Source: Maridesulfovibrio sp. (lineage in GTDB: Bacteria > Desulfobacterota > Desulfovibrionia > Desulfovibrionales > Desulfovibrionaceae). Taken from it: a stretch of 64,000 nucleotides of DNA. Where the stretch lies: positions 2,520,122 through 2,584,121 of the forward strand of contig NZ_OY780933.1 of NCBI RefSeq assembly GCF_963676065.1, given 5' to 3'. The notes beneath the pieces were generated by a model, which was not told where the DNA came from, made no database searches, and worked only from the letters and a program-made list of their open reading frames with translations. Both the position numbers and the translations under genes were made by a program. This document shows, piece after piece, positions 7,814 through 15,584 of the stretch. Each line of letters opens with the position of its first letter. The first letter of the stretch is position 1.

Positions 7814-10084
7814 TTACCTTTTGCGTCTTTCCCGGACCCAGCAGTTGCCTTCGATGGATTTTGCCCATTTTTTCAGGGATGCTGCCTGCTCCCCTATTTT
7901 CATCAGGTTCTGGTCCGGTTCGCAGTCGAGGATAGCCAGAGAAACGGAAACCAGCGGAAAAGTGGAAATTGATCCGTCCCGTCCTCTGCCTTCCATCCAG
8001 CCGTTTGCTGCATCATGTTCATTGTAATTTTTCTTAACAAGCCTTTTGAAAATGCGGGTTATCGACTTGCATATACGCTCTGCTTTGTCAGGATTCGTGA
8101 CCATTACAAAGTCATCACCGCCGATGTGCCCTACAAAATCATCACAAGCTCCATGTTTTTTGCCGGCCCAGGATATTATATTGCTGATCTGAAGGATAAT
8201 CTTGTCGCCGTTTTTGAATCCGTAGGTATCGTTGTATACTTTGAAGTTATCCAGATCAGCATATATAATGCTATACATTTTGTTCATTTTCATGCGCCGG
8301 TCGATTTCTTTTTCAATATCGAGATTGCCCGGCAGTCCGCTTAGCGGGTTGGTCCCTTTGGCCATTTCCACCTGTACATGGGCAAGCGTGTCCAGTAGCT
8401 TCTGTACTGAAACCGTACCCATCAGCTTATCTTTCCAAGTGACTATAACATCATCGTAGGCATTTTTTCTGGGACGGGCCATGGCTTTCTGAGATACTTT
8501 TTCCACGGTGGTTTCAAAATCAACTATGAGCGGGGATTCATCCATGACGGATGATATTGGTTTGTTGGAATAAAGAGCCACACCGTATTTGCCGGAGAGG
8601 TGCTTGTTAAGATTGTATTCCATGACCAGACCGCAGGGATAATCGTTTTTGACCACTACAACGCTGTTCAGGGCGTGGGTGTCCTTGAATTTTTGCTGCA
8701 CGATGGGCACCGGGATGTCTGATTCAACGGAATCAACCTTATTGACAAGATTCTTTACTGGGATTCCATAGCTCGCGGTGTTTGAAAAAATATCGGAATT
8801 GTGGCGCATGGTCAGTGCTTTTTCCGTTAGTTGCGGCTTTTCCCGTTGCGGTTTTGCGAAGAAATACCCCTGTGCCAGATGCACTCCCATGTCAGTGACT
8901 GTGCGTGCCTGCTCCTGAGTCTCTATGCCTTCCACAAGTAATTTAGCGCCTATCTTTTCCGCAAAGTCTGTAAATGTTTCAATCAACGCGCGATTGACAT
9001 GATTGGTTTCGATGTTGTCCACAAAGGATTTATCCAGCTTTATGTAATCCGGTTTGATCTCAGCGATAGAGGTAAGTCCGGAATACCCAGTACCGGCGTC
9101 GTCGATTGCCACCATATATCCCTGGTTACGATAGTGATCCAGCGTTTTGCGGAAGGTCAGGAAATCTTTAACACTGTGTCTTTCAGTGATTTCAAAAACA
9201 ATATTTCCGGGTTTAAGTCCCCATTTATCGAGTAAAATTCTGGTCTGACCGGGAGTAAAGTTGGGGTCGACTATAGTGCGGGGATGAATGTTCAGGAAGA
9301 GCTTATGCTGCGGCGAATGCTCCCCGAAAGCCCTGATTGCTGCTTCGCGGCTGATCTTTTCAAGTTGGAATAGCTTGCCGATCTTCTCCGCCATATCAAA
9401 GAGGGTAAGCGGTGAGCGGAAAGGGGAGTTGCGTGGCCCTCTGGCCAGAGCTTCCCAGCCGTGGATGGACTTATCATTTAAATTAACAATTGGTTGGTAA
9501 TGGCAGCGTACATCGGAACTGGTGATGATGTCGTTGAATTCGTTGCTGAGTTCGAGTTTTGAAATATCCGCGCTTTTTTGAGCCTCAAGGCGTGCTTTAC
9601 CCATGGCGGAAAGGAATCCGGACCAGAGTTTGTCGTTTGTTTGTTCAGCCTGAAATGATGAGTGTCCGCTGTTTATGGTGATGCTGTTTCCGGTGCGGCT
9701 TATCTGGTCGCTTTTCAGCCCGTTTTCAATAGTGACTTTAAATTGGTAGGCAAGCTCCTGCAGGGAAAAATTATTCATGCTGTCCGTGGGGTCCAGAAAG
9801 AAGAATTCTCCGGAATTAAATGAAAATATATGGAAATCGTCATGTTGCAGAGTTTTCATCCCTTCTTTTGTAATGGCCTCGCGTAGCTCTGATTCAAGTT
9901 GATTCGACCATTCAGGGCCATACATGGCTGATAGAGTCGGGAAATCCTGAACAGCAAAATATAAAATGTTCAGCCGACCGACGTTTTGAATCAGACTCCC
10001 GATTCCAGGCCCTTCGATGATTCTCAGTTGTTCTTCATGCGCACCGGAAAAATCTGTTGTCTTTTTTTTCAATAATTGCAGCAT
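7814..10084 (-). CDS. EAL-CBS-CBS-GGDEF cyclic di-GMP protein
   Basis: The 756-aa product has no signal peptide or obvious membrane segment. The EAL phosphodiesterase domain lies at about 190-430 with EAL at 211-213, DDAGTGYS and VEGIET, so it may be active. A CBS pair follows at about 445-560, then a C-terminal GGDEF at about 585-740 whose motif is GGDDF with no RxxD inhibitory site (ACDD in its place). Residues 35-150 resemble a degenerate GGDEF (HIFSFNSGEFFFL). CBS domains usually bind adenine nucleotides, so it may couple nucleotide state to c-di-GMP. GGGGAT precedes the ATG. Net enzymatic direction is unknown. Confidence 0.85.
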   Translation of the reverse strand: MLQLLKKKTTDFSGAHEEQLRIIEGPGIGSLIQNVGRLNILYFAVQDFPTLSAMYGPEWSNQLESELREAITKEGMKTLQHDDFHIFSFNSGEFFFLDPTDSMNNFSLQELAYQFKVTIENGLKSDQISRTGNSITINSGHSSFQAEQTNDKLWSGFLSAMGKARLEAQKSADISKLELSNEFNDIITSSDVRCHYQPIVNLNDKSIHGWEALARGPRNSPFRSPLTLFDMAEKIGKLFQLEKISREAAIRAFGEHSPQHKLFLNIHPRTIVDPNFTPGQTRILLDKWGLKPGNIVFEITERHSVKDFLTFRKTLDHYRNQGYMVAIDDAGTGYSGLTSIAEIKPDYIKLDKSFVDNIETNHVNRALIETFTDFAEKIGAKLLVEGIETQEQARTVTDMGVHLAQGYFFAKPQREKPQLTEKALTMRHNSDIFSNTASYGIPVKNLVNKVDSVESDIPVPIVQQKFKDTHALNSVVVVKNDYPCGLVMEYNLNKHLSGKYGVALYSNKPISSVMDESPLIVDFETTVEKVSQKAMARPRKNAYDDVIVTWKDKLMGTVSVQKLLDTLAHVQVEMAKGTNPLSGLPGNLDIEKEIDRRMKMNKMYSIIYADLDNFKVYNDTYGFKNGDKIILQISNIISWAGKKHGACDDFVGHIGGDDFVMVTNPDKAERICKSITRIFKRLVKKNYNEHDAANGWMEGRGRDGSISTFPLVSVSLAILDCEPDQNLMKIGEQAASLKKWAKSIEGNCWVRERRKR

Positions 10085-10235
10085 TATGTTTATCCCCGAC
10101 AGATTAATAATTTCTACGTTTAAGCTGTTGTACCACTGTGTTTCAGTATGATTTTCAGAAGTTACTACTAATTTATTGCGGGGTGTTACTGTGTTGTTAC
10201 AATGAGTTTAAGATTTGTTGCGTTTATTTTTTGCG

Positions 10236-10464
10236 TAGGGGTATAAGTCGTCGGGGGTACGGCTCGACTATTTTAGCATGTATCCTGATGACTTACTGGC
10301 TTAATTTCCGTACATTGCAGAGGGTACTGGTCATACTGATCACGATTCCTACGGTAATCTTTACCAATGCCATGCGTGTTGCCTTTGTCGGTGATCTGGT
10401 TCGAGAAAGGGCTGAATCCGGAGAAGCGGATGAAACGACTTTAGTTTTTTTTAGATATAAATAG
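10236..10464 (+). pseudogene. Degenerate exosortase fragment
   Basis: In one frame the DNA encodes YKSSGVRL, the counterpart of the exosortase CSG-R active-site motif with Ser in place of Cys. A frameshift near 10262 then leads to the next conserved block, RVLVILITIP, followed by TNAMRVAFVGDL with its N-A-x-R-V signature. Upstream helices are missing. A terminator remains at 10472. Together this indicates a truncated, frameshifted membrane exosortase gene. An uninterrupted 108-codon reading frame from 10138 covers the second half, but its N-terminal part lacks homology to the family and has no ribosome-binding site. Confidence 0.55.
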
Positions 10465-10471
10465 AGGGTGC

Positions 10472-10500
10472 AGGATGCAGAATTAGGCATCCTTCATTTT
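10472..10500 (+). terminator. Terminator after the exosortase remnant
   Basis: AGGATGC (10472-10478) pairs with GCATCCT (10487-10493) around AGAATTAG, followed by TCATTTTT. It is a short 7-bp intrinsic terminator. Confidence 0.5.
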
Positions 10501-10567
10501 TGGTAGGATCTTTGGCCGGATTAATACTTAAACTTGTGTCAAATAGGGCGTATATTTTTAATCAGAA

Positions 10568-11605
10568 TTAAAATAGGTGCAGACTCTGCTCCGGTATTGC
10601 CGTTTTAATTGATACGCCCGGTTCCAGTTCTCCGTTGCTGATCATTTTTCGCGGCACGAGAGCATAGATTTCCATGCCGTCATAATTAAGGGTTACCCTG
10701 GCATGAAATCCACCGGCTGTGATACCTTTAATGGTGGCGTAAAAACTATTCTGTTTGTGATTTTCACCGATTTCACTCCCCAGCATAACCTCTTCCGGTC
10801 GAAAGGCCAGATACTTTTCTGTCGCGGTTCTCTGGCCTGTATAACTGAGTGTTAACCCACCTAGCTTTACGCTGTCTTTGGTATGACTACAGGGGTGGAT
10901 GTTCGTCATTCCTACGAATCCGGCTACGAATTTTGAGCCGGGAGAATTGAAAATATCGCGGATTCTGCCTTTGCGAATCAACTGCCCGTTTTTGATTATA
11001 GCTCCGTTGGTGGAAAGGTAGAGGGCTTCATCAAAGTCGTGGGTGACCATGACAAACGTAATCCCGGTATCGCGATGAAGATCTTTAAGCAGATCCTGCA
11101 CTTCCTGCCTGAAAGCCGGGTCCAGTGCGGAAAGCGGTTCATCAAGCAGCAGCACGGAAGGATTGACCAGCAGTGCCCGGGCGATGGCCGCTCTTTGGCG
11201 CTCCCCGCCGGAAAGGTGTTGCGGCGTGCGGGAAAGTAGCTGAGAAATGTTGAGTTTTTCCGCCAGTTCAGACGCCTTGCGAGTCGCCTTTTGGGGTTCT
11301 ATTCCTTTATACCTGGCGCCGAAGATTATGTTTTCCAATACACTTAGGTGCGGGAACAGGGCGTAATCCTGATAGACTATGGACAGCTTTCTTTTTTCAG
11401 GGGGCAGGTGGGCAATCTCGGTGCCTGAAATTTTGATGGACCCGGAAGAAATCGGGACCAGTCCGGCGATAGTTTCCAGAAGTACAGATTTACCGGAGCC
11501 GGTCGGGCCGAGCAGGGTGAAAAAATCACCCTCTGCAATGTGCAGATCGATGTCTTGCAGACCGAATTTGGGCAGTTCAACATTTAATTTTTCAATTTTA
11601 ATCAT
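10568..11605 (-). CDS. wtpC: Tungstate/molybdate ABC transporter, ATP-binding protein
   Basis: The 345-aa cytoplasmic ATPase drives oxyanion import. Walker A GPTGSGKS is near 33-40, the signature LSGGERQR is present, then LLLDEPLSALD and the H-loop MVTHDFDEAL. A C-terminal TOBE-like region (about 260-345, LAFRPEEVMLG) is typical of ModC/WtpC. Its start overlaps the permease stop by 4 nt (ATGA), so the two are translationally coupled. Molybdate, tungstate or sulfate cannot be separated from this subunit alone; the binding protein argues for WtpA type. Confidence 0.88.
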   Translation of the reverse strand: MIKIEKLNVELPKFGLQDIDLHIAEGDFFTLLGPTGSGKSVLLETIAGLVPISSGSIKISGTEIAHLPPEKRKLSIVYQDYALFPHLSVLENIIFGARYKGIEPQKATRKASELAEKLNISQLLSRTPQHLSGGERQRAAIARALLVNPSVLLLDEPLSALDPAFRQEVQDLLKDLHRDTGITFVMVTHDFDEALYLSTNGAIIKNGQLIRKGRIRDIFNSPGSKFVAGFVGMTNIHPCSHTKDSVKLGGLTLSYTGQRTATEKYLAFRPEEVMLGSEIGENHKQNSFYATIKGITAGGFHARVTLNYDGMEIYALVPRKMISNGELEPGVSIKTAIPEQSLHLF

Positions 11606-12390
11606 GATTCTCTACTCCCCAGTCCGCGTGAAAGAAGTCGCAGTGCCGCGAAAAGTACTAGTGATAGGAAGATAAGCCAGATTGCCACCGGGCGGGAGTA
11701 TGCAAGCCCGTAAGCGGTAAAACGCTCATACATGAGGACCGGTGCGATCATGGGGTGGTAGGCCACAATGACCACCGCGCCGAATTCACTTAGCGCACGG
11801 GCCATGCACATGATCATTCCGGTCAGCAGCGAGCGCCACGCCAGCGGCAGGGTGACTCTGAAAAAAGTCTGTGATGGGGATGCCCCCAGTGTGCGTGCCG
11901 CCTTTTCCAGCCTTTCAGGCACGTTTTCAAAACCATCTCTGGCGGCGTTAAGATAAAAGGGCAGCCCCACGAAGACCAGCACTGCCACAATACCGGTATT
12001 GGTTCCCATGATGCGGATGCCGGCATCAATAAGAATCTGGCCGATCCAATGGTTACGGCCCGCGATGGACAGCAGTGCGATACCTATGACCGGGTGCGGA
12101 ATCATGATCGGAATGTCGATGATGGATTCGATTAATCCTTTGCCCTTGAAATCCTTGCGGGCCAGCAGGAAGGCGAAAGGAGTACCGATAGCAAAGGATA
12201 TCAGTGCCGCCAGTCCGGCGCAGAGCATGCTGCGTGTAATTGCCGCGCGTACATCCTGATCCATGATTGTCTGGAACAATTCATCATAGCTGGAGCCGAG
12301 AATCAGCTGGCTCAGCGGAACCAGAATGAAGCCGAGGACCAGTATGGTCGAGATTATGCCGCTTACCGATGTTTTATGAAATTTTCTCAT
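11602..12390 (-). CDS. wtpB: Tungstate/molybdate ABC transporter, permease
   Basis: The 262-aa inner-membrane protein has about six predicted helices and the binding-protein-dependent transport EAA loop (EKAARTLGASPSQTFFRVTL). The cytoplasmic N-terminus is short. It resembles ModB/WtpB/CysT permeases. It lies between the ATPase (4-nt overlap) and the binding protein (58 nt upstream, with a stem-loop in the gap). No strong Shine-Dalgarno precedes the ATG. Confidence 0.88.
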   Translation of the reverse strand: MRKFHKTSVSGIISTILVLGFILVPLSQLILGSSYDELFQTIMDQDVRAAITRSMLCAGLAALISFAIGTPFAFLLARKDFKGKGLIESIIDIPIMIPHPVIGIALLSIAGRNHWIGQILIDAGIRIMGTNTGIVAVLVFVGLPFYLNAARDGFENVPERLEKAARTLGASPSQTFFRVTLPLAWRSLLTGMIMCMARALSEFGAVVIVAYHPMIAPVLMYERFTAYGLAYSRPVAIWLIFLSLVLFAALRLLSRGLGSRES

Positions 12391-12401
12391 AGGCTGGGAT
12401 G

Positions 12402-12433
12402 AGGAAAGCCGGAATTAAATGTCCGGCTTTCCT
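12402..12433 (-). promoter_or_regulatory. Stem-loop between wtpA and wtpB
   Basis: AGGAAAGCCGG and CCGGCTTTCCT form a perfect 11-bp stem with a 10-nt loop. In the direction of wtp transcription there is no U-run after it. It is more likely an mRNA-stabilising or partial-termination element that raises binding-protein levels over permease than a full terminator. Confidence 0.55.
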
Positions 12434-12448
12434 GTTTTGGGAGTCAGT

Positions 12449-13426
12449 TTATTTTTTTTCCTTAACGAGTTTCTGAAGTTCGGCAGGCATCTTTTTGATC
12501 ATCGCTTCGTCAGGAACGATAGCTGGAACAAAGGGAGGCTGGCCCATTTCTTTCAGGATTTTAAGACCGCCTTCAGGGGAGAGCATGTAGGCCATGAAAG
12601 CTGTTGCAGCGGCCTTGTTGGGAGCATCTTTAAGCTCAGTGATACCGTAAGTGATGGATTTACCGGTGCGCTCAATGGTGGTGCCGGGTTTCTTTCCGCT
12701 GACGGTAACTTTCGCCTGCTTGTAGAAGTTGTTGTATTTGTAATCGGAAAGATTGATGTGTTTATTAAGGGTTACATACTTCAAGCCGTGCTGAACTGCC
12801 ACGGAGAGATATTCCCATGCGTAGTCCATATTTCCGGTTTTGAGCAGGGAAATAAGTTCAACTGATTTAGGGCGGACCCATTCTTTTTTACGATGAGAGA
12901 TCAGCTTATTATACAGACCTTTTTTACCGTAAAATTTTTCAGCAAGCTGCATGACCATAACACTGCGGTATCCGCAAGGGTCGATGTTGGGATCGGAATA
13001 GCCCCACACAACGCCGGGCTTGGTGAGGATTTCGTACCAGTTGTCGGCGTTTATTTCCGATGCGAATTTGGATTCGTCTGTGTAGCAGAGCACCAGCTGG
13101 TTTGTAGCAAAACGGATGTTGAAGTCCGCGTATTTGGGGATCAGGTTTTTGTCGATAACCACGTAGTCCGCGGACGCCATGATGTCTGCGGGTTTACCTA
13201 CTTCAGAGATCATGCGGGCCATTTTTGTAGAGCCGCCTGCTTCTCGTTTGATATCAACACCCGGGTGCATGGCTTCAAATTCTTTTTCCATCTTGGCGAG
13301 CGGGACAGAAAGGCTGCCGGCATGGAACATAATAACATCGCCGCTGATTTTATCCGCAGCAAAAGACGGAATAGCGAAAACCAGCGAAAGCATAACGACC
13401 ATCAGTCCTACAAAAATTAAACGCAT
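12449..13426 (-). CDS. wtpA: Tungstate/molybdate-binding periplasmic protein, WtpA type
   Basis: The 325-aa protein has a signal peptide (about 1-23, ending in PSFAA). It then has the ABC oxyanion-binding fold, starting [13 protein letters not shown]. The motif REAGGST and especially [11 protein letters not shown] are characteristic of the WtpA/ModA-like tungstate-molybdate binders of anaerobes. Tungsten or molybdenum would feed formate dehydrogenases and similar enzymes, which is family knowledge and not seen here. It is the first gene of wtpABC and has a good promoter upstream. Confidence 0.88.
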   Translation of the reverse strand: MRLIFVGLMVVMLSLVFAIPSFAADKISGDVIMFHAGSLSVPLAKMEKEFEAMHPGVDIKREAGGSTKMARMISEVGKPADIMASADYVVIDKNLIPKYADFNIRFATNQLVLCYTDESKFASEINADNWYEILTKPGVVWGYSDPNIDPCGYRSVMVMQLAEKFYGKKGLYNKLISHRKKEWVRPKSVELISLLKTGNMDYAWEYLSVAVQHGLKYVTLNKHINLSDYKYNNFYKQAKVTVSGKKPGTTIERTGKSITYGITELKDAPNKAAATAFMAYMLSPEGGLKILKEMGQPPFVPAIVPDEAMIKKMPAELQKLVKEKK

Positions 13427-13470
13427 TCTTCACACTCCAGTTTATTAAATTAAAAGGAAATCTCAATAAC

Positions 13471-13499
13471 CGTATATTTAGTAGGGGAATTATTGTCAA
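13471..13499 (-). promoter_or_regulatory. Promoter of wtpABC
   Basis: On the minus strand TTGACA (13499-13494), a 17-nt spacer, and TATACG (13476-13471). The -35 is perfect. A 10-bp palindrome GACATATGTC lies at 13504-13513 immediately upstream and could be a regulator site. Confidence 0.6.
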
Positions 13500-13567
13500 A
13501 TTCGACATATGTCTTTTAGGGCATAATAAAAGAGAGGCCAATTTAGAGAGTGGTAGGAGTGTTCGGG

Positions 13568-13598
13568 CAAAAAAAAAGCAGCATTAAAATGCTGCGCG
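13568..13598 (-). terminator. Minus-strand terminator downstream of the RHH gene
   Basis: GCAGCAT and ATGCTGC form a 7-bp stem at 13578-13596. In minus orientation it is followed by a run of nine T (plus-strand A at 13569-13577). It ends the transcript coming from 13972. Confidence 0.75.
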
Positions 13599-13631
13599 GT
13601 ACGGACCATTTGTCCGGTGAAGATACACATG

Positions 13632-13681
13632 GGCGCAAAATTCAGGTTCAAATTTTTGTAGGGTCCCTGAATTTTTGCGCC
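13632..13681. repeat. Long inverted repeat downstream of the RHH gene
   Basis: GGCGCAAAATTCAGG (13632-13646) pairs with CCTGAATTTTTGCGCC (13666-13681) with one bulged base and a 19-nt loop. The flanks can extend the pairing imperfectly (GCGGTA...TACCGC). It may be a decayed miniature element or an RNA structure in the 3' UTR. Confidence 0.5.
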
Positions 13682-13750
13682 TTCCCCTGTATATGATACC
13701 GCTTTAGTAAGATGTTAAGAAAGAGCCGCGGCAAGCTCGCTTGAATCAGA

Positions 13751-13972
13751 TTACTGAGTGATCTGTTCGGTTTTGAGTTCAGAAGCTGACTCGTTTTCGT
13801 TACACAGTTTGACCCTGTTGTAGAACAGATCTTCAGGACCGGCCTTGGTGAAGAGTTCCTGTAGCAGGACATTAAGGAACATGCTCTTACTGATTCCCAG
13901 ATTTTCACATGCTTCTTCAATCTTATCATTAATTTCGTGGTTCAGGTACACATCTGATAGGCGTGTATGCAT
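13751..13972 (-). CDS. Small ribbon-helix-helix-like protein
   Basis: The 73-aa product begins MHTRLSDVYLNHEINDKIEE and continues ACENLGISKSMFLNVLLQELF. A short N-terminal strand followed by two helices is the layout of CopG/Arc-type DNA-binding proteins. The rest is polar and acidic. ACAGGAG lies before the ATG. No toxin gene is adjacent, so it is not an obvious antitoxin. The AT-rich region upstream carries several TGTGCA repeats. The function is unknown; the assignment rests on pattern only. Confidence 0.6.
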   Translation of the reverse strand: MHTRLSDVYLNHEINDKIEEACENLGISKSMFLNVLLQELFTKAGPEDLFYNRVKLCNENESASELKTEQITQ

Positions 13973-14148
13973 AGTTATCTCCTGTATTCTTGTTTGGTTT
14001 TTTTTATTTAATTTAAGTTAAGTGTATCATCCAGATACCGCTCTGCCTAATACATAATACGAAAATGTAGTTATGTACAGCTGGATATACTCTTTTAACC
14101 TTTCTGTCGTTAATTTGTAATTTACGGGTGCGGGAGAGGCTGAACGGA

Positions 14149-14210
14149 TGTGCAGTATGTGAATTTGTGCATTGCACATATGTGCAAAATAAAGTGCAAA
14201 GATATGTGCA
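14149..14210. promoter_or_regulatory. Cluster of TGTGCA half-sites, putative enhancer
   Basis: TGTGCA occurs at 14149, 14166, 14181 and 14205, GTGCA at 14194, and the inverse TGCACA at 14173. Within it TTGCACATATGTGCAA (14172-14187) is a perfect 16-bp palindrome. The cluster lies roughly 90-150 bp before the -24/-12 promoter at 14271, a usual distance for enhancer-binding protein sites. It also lies upstream of the RHH gene on the other strand. Confidence 0.5.
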
Positions 14211-14270
14211 GTTAATTTTGATAAAAAATTGATATTTATTTAATGCACTGTAATTAAAGGGAAAAATATT

Positions 14271-14288
14271 TTGGCACGCTAGATGCTA
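14271..14288 (+). promoter_or_regulatory. Putative sigma-54 (-24/-12) promoter
   Basis: TTGGCACGCTAGATGCTA matches TTGGCACG-N4-TTGCT with one mismatch. GG (14273-14274) and GC (14285-14286) are separated by exactly 10 nt, the invariant spacing. A start near 14298 is expected. Confidence 0.6.
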
Positions 14289-14297
14289 AGTAGAGAT

Positions 14298-14434
14298 TCA
14301 ATACGGGCGATGAGATTGTTCCCCTGCTTTCTCTTCAGAATGTTCCCGAATAAATATATAGTCTTCATTCTTCATCATCACTCCTTTAAATATAAAAGGA
14401 CCGGGATCCTCCAGCCCGGTCCTTTTATATTTTT
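14298..14434 (+). ncRNA. Candidate sigma-54-dependent small RNA
   Basis: About 135 nt lie between the -24/-12 promoter and a perfect 18-bp terminator, with no gene or ribosome-binding site inside. The unpaired region holds pyrimidine-rich stretches, including CACTCCTTTA just before the terminator. That stretch is complementary to AAAGGAG-type Shine-Dalgarno sequences, so base-pairing regulation is possible. The transcript has not been shown; this is inference from the signals. Confidence 0.45.
14388..14434. terminator. Perfect 18-bp bidirectional terminator
   Basis: AAATATAAAAGGACCGGG (14388-14405) pairs with its exact complement at 14415-14432 around a 9-nt loop. T-runs lie on both sides. 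It would end the small RNA and also the convergent hydroxyacid dehydrogenase transcript. Confidence 0.85.
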
Positions 14435-14453
14435 AAAGTCTTTATCGTTTGTA

Positions 14454-15464
14454 CTAGCGGTACAAGGCTCTTACATCCACAAAGCTTGCTTTTTCGGTTC
14501 CGGTAAGAACCATGGCTGCGGTCAGTTCAGCTTTCAGTTGATCTATGTACTTTTCCACTCCTTCCTGCAGTCCGCCAACGGTAGCAATGGAGAAGGGACG
14601 TCCGATCATGACGGCGTTTGCGCCGAGAGCCAGCATCTTGAGTACATCGATACCGGTGCGAACACCGCCGTCAACCATTATATCACACTGGCCTGCAACA
14701 GCGCGGGAGATTTCAAAGAGCACTTCAGCTGTGCCGGGGCAGGAATCCAGTACACGTCCGCCATGGTTGGAAACAACGATACCTTTGGCTCCGGCATCGA
14801 TTGCCATACGTGCCTCATCCGGGGTCATGATGCCTTTGAGGATAAAATCGGCATCTACGGATTCAATGATTTCACTCAGCTTACGCATGGATTTGGGTGT
14901 TACCGGGCGGCCCATTTTCTTAAGGGTGATCAGACCGGCGGCATCGATGTCCATACCGATAATTTTACAGCCGGTTTCTTCGGCTTTCTGGAGTTTTTCG
15001 TTCAGCTCTTTTTCTTCCCACGGTTTGATGAAGGGAATACCGTGTCCGTCGCAGTCCTTGATCGCTGAAAATCCGCTTTCGTGGATGAAGGGCGGCACAC
15101 CGTCTCCAGTACAGCCGATTATACCTTTCGCTTTGCAGCCTTTGAGCTTGTTTGTGACGTAATCGAGTTCACTGACTTTTCCGCCCATGTTGAATTCCAC
15201 TCCACCGATAGGAGCGGCGATGACCGGGATATCGAGATCGATACCCATTACATTCACGGAGGTGTCAGGTGAGCTGAATTCATGGATGGTCCGCATGTTC
15301 AGCTTTAAATCTTCAAGGGCTTTTACATTGTTCTTGAAGCTTGCGGCAGTACCGAGTCCGCCCATTCCCGGGACTTCGCCCACACAGGCTTTACCATTAC
15401 AGACAGGGCATACTTTACAATAGCCTTTCATCAATTCTCTTGCATTGTCGCGTACATCTTTCAT
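14454..15464 (-). CDS. FMN-dependent alpha-hydroxy acid dehydrogenase (lactate dehydrogenase-like)
   Basis: The 336-aa TIM-barrel flavoprotein oxidises a 2-hydroxy acid to the 2-oxo acid. The catalytic His/Arg lie in VVSNHGGRVLDS, the FMN phosphate site is DGGVRTGIDVLK...GRPF, and APIGG is in the early barrel. Unlike classical LldD it begins with a Cys cluster (C16, C19, C22, C27 in GYCKVCPVCNGKACVGEVPG), a form seen in anaerobes. AAAGGAG lies before the ATG. It is the last gene of the GntR-TauE-dehydrogenase operon. The substrate is unproven; lactate or a sulfonated hydroxy acid are options. Confidence 0.85.
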   Translation of the reverse strand: MKDVRDNARELMKGYCKVCPVCNGKACVGEVPGMGGLGTAASFKNNVKALEDLKLNMRTIHEFSSPDTSVNVMGIDLDIPVIAAPIGGVEFNMGGKVSELDYVTNKLKGCKAKGIIGCTGDGVPPFIHESGFSAIKDCDGHGIPFIKPWEEKELNEKLQKAEETGCKIIGMDIDAAGLITLKKMGRPVTPKSMRKLSEIIESVDADFILKGIMTPDEARMAIDAGAKGIVVSNHGGRVLDSCPGTAEVLFEISRAVAGQCDIMVDGGVRTGIDVLKMLALGANAVMIGRPFSIATVGGLQEGVEKYIDQLKAELTAAMVLTGTEKASFVDVRALYR

Positions 15465-15584
15465 TTTTTTTCTCCTTTCATTGCGGCGGCCCTGAAGGGA
15501 ATGAATACATTTTTAAAAAGCATTCATTGCATTTTTAAGAGGTATATACGGGCGTAACCGCTGTTAATTTTGTTTTGCAGATTA

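Noticed and set aside
12893..13420. 175-codon plus-strand frame antisense to wtpA
   Set aside because: It mirrors the wtpA codons and shows no family features.
14283..15068. 261-codon plus-strand frame beginning in the small RNA region
   Set aside because: It reads through a perfect 18-bp terminator and then antisense through the hydroxyacid dehydrogenase. No ribosome-binding site.
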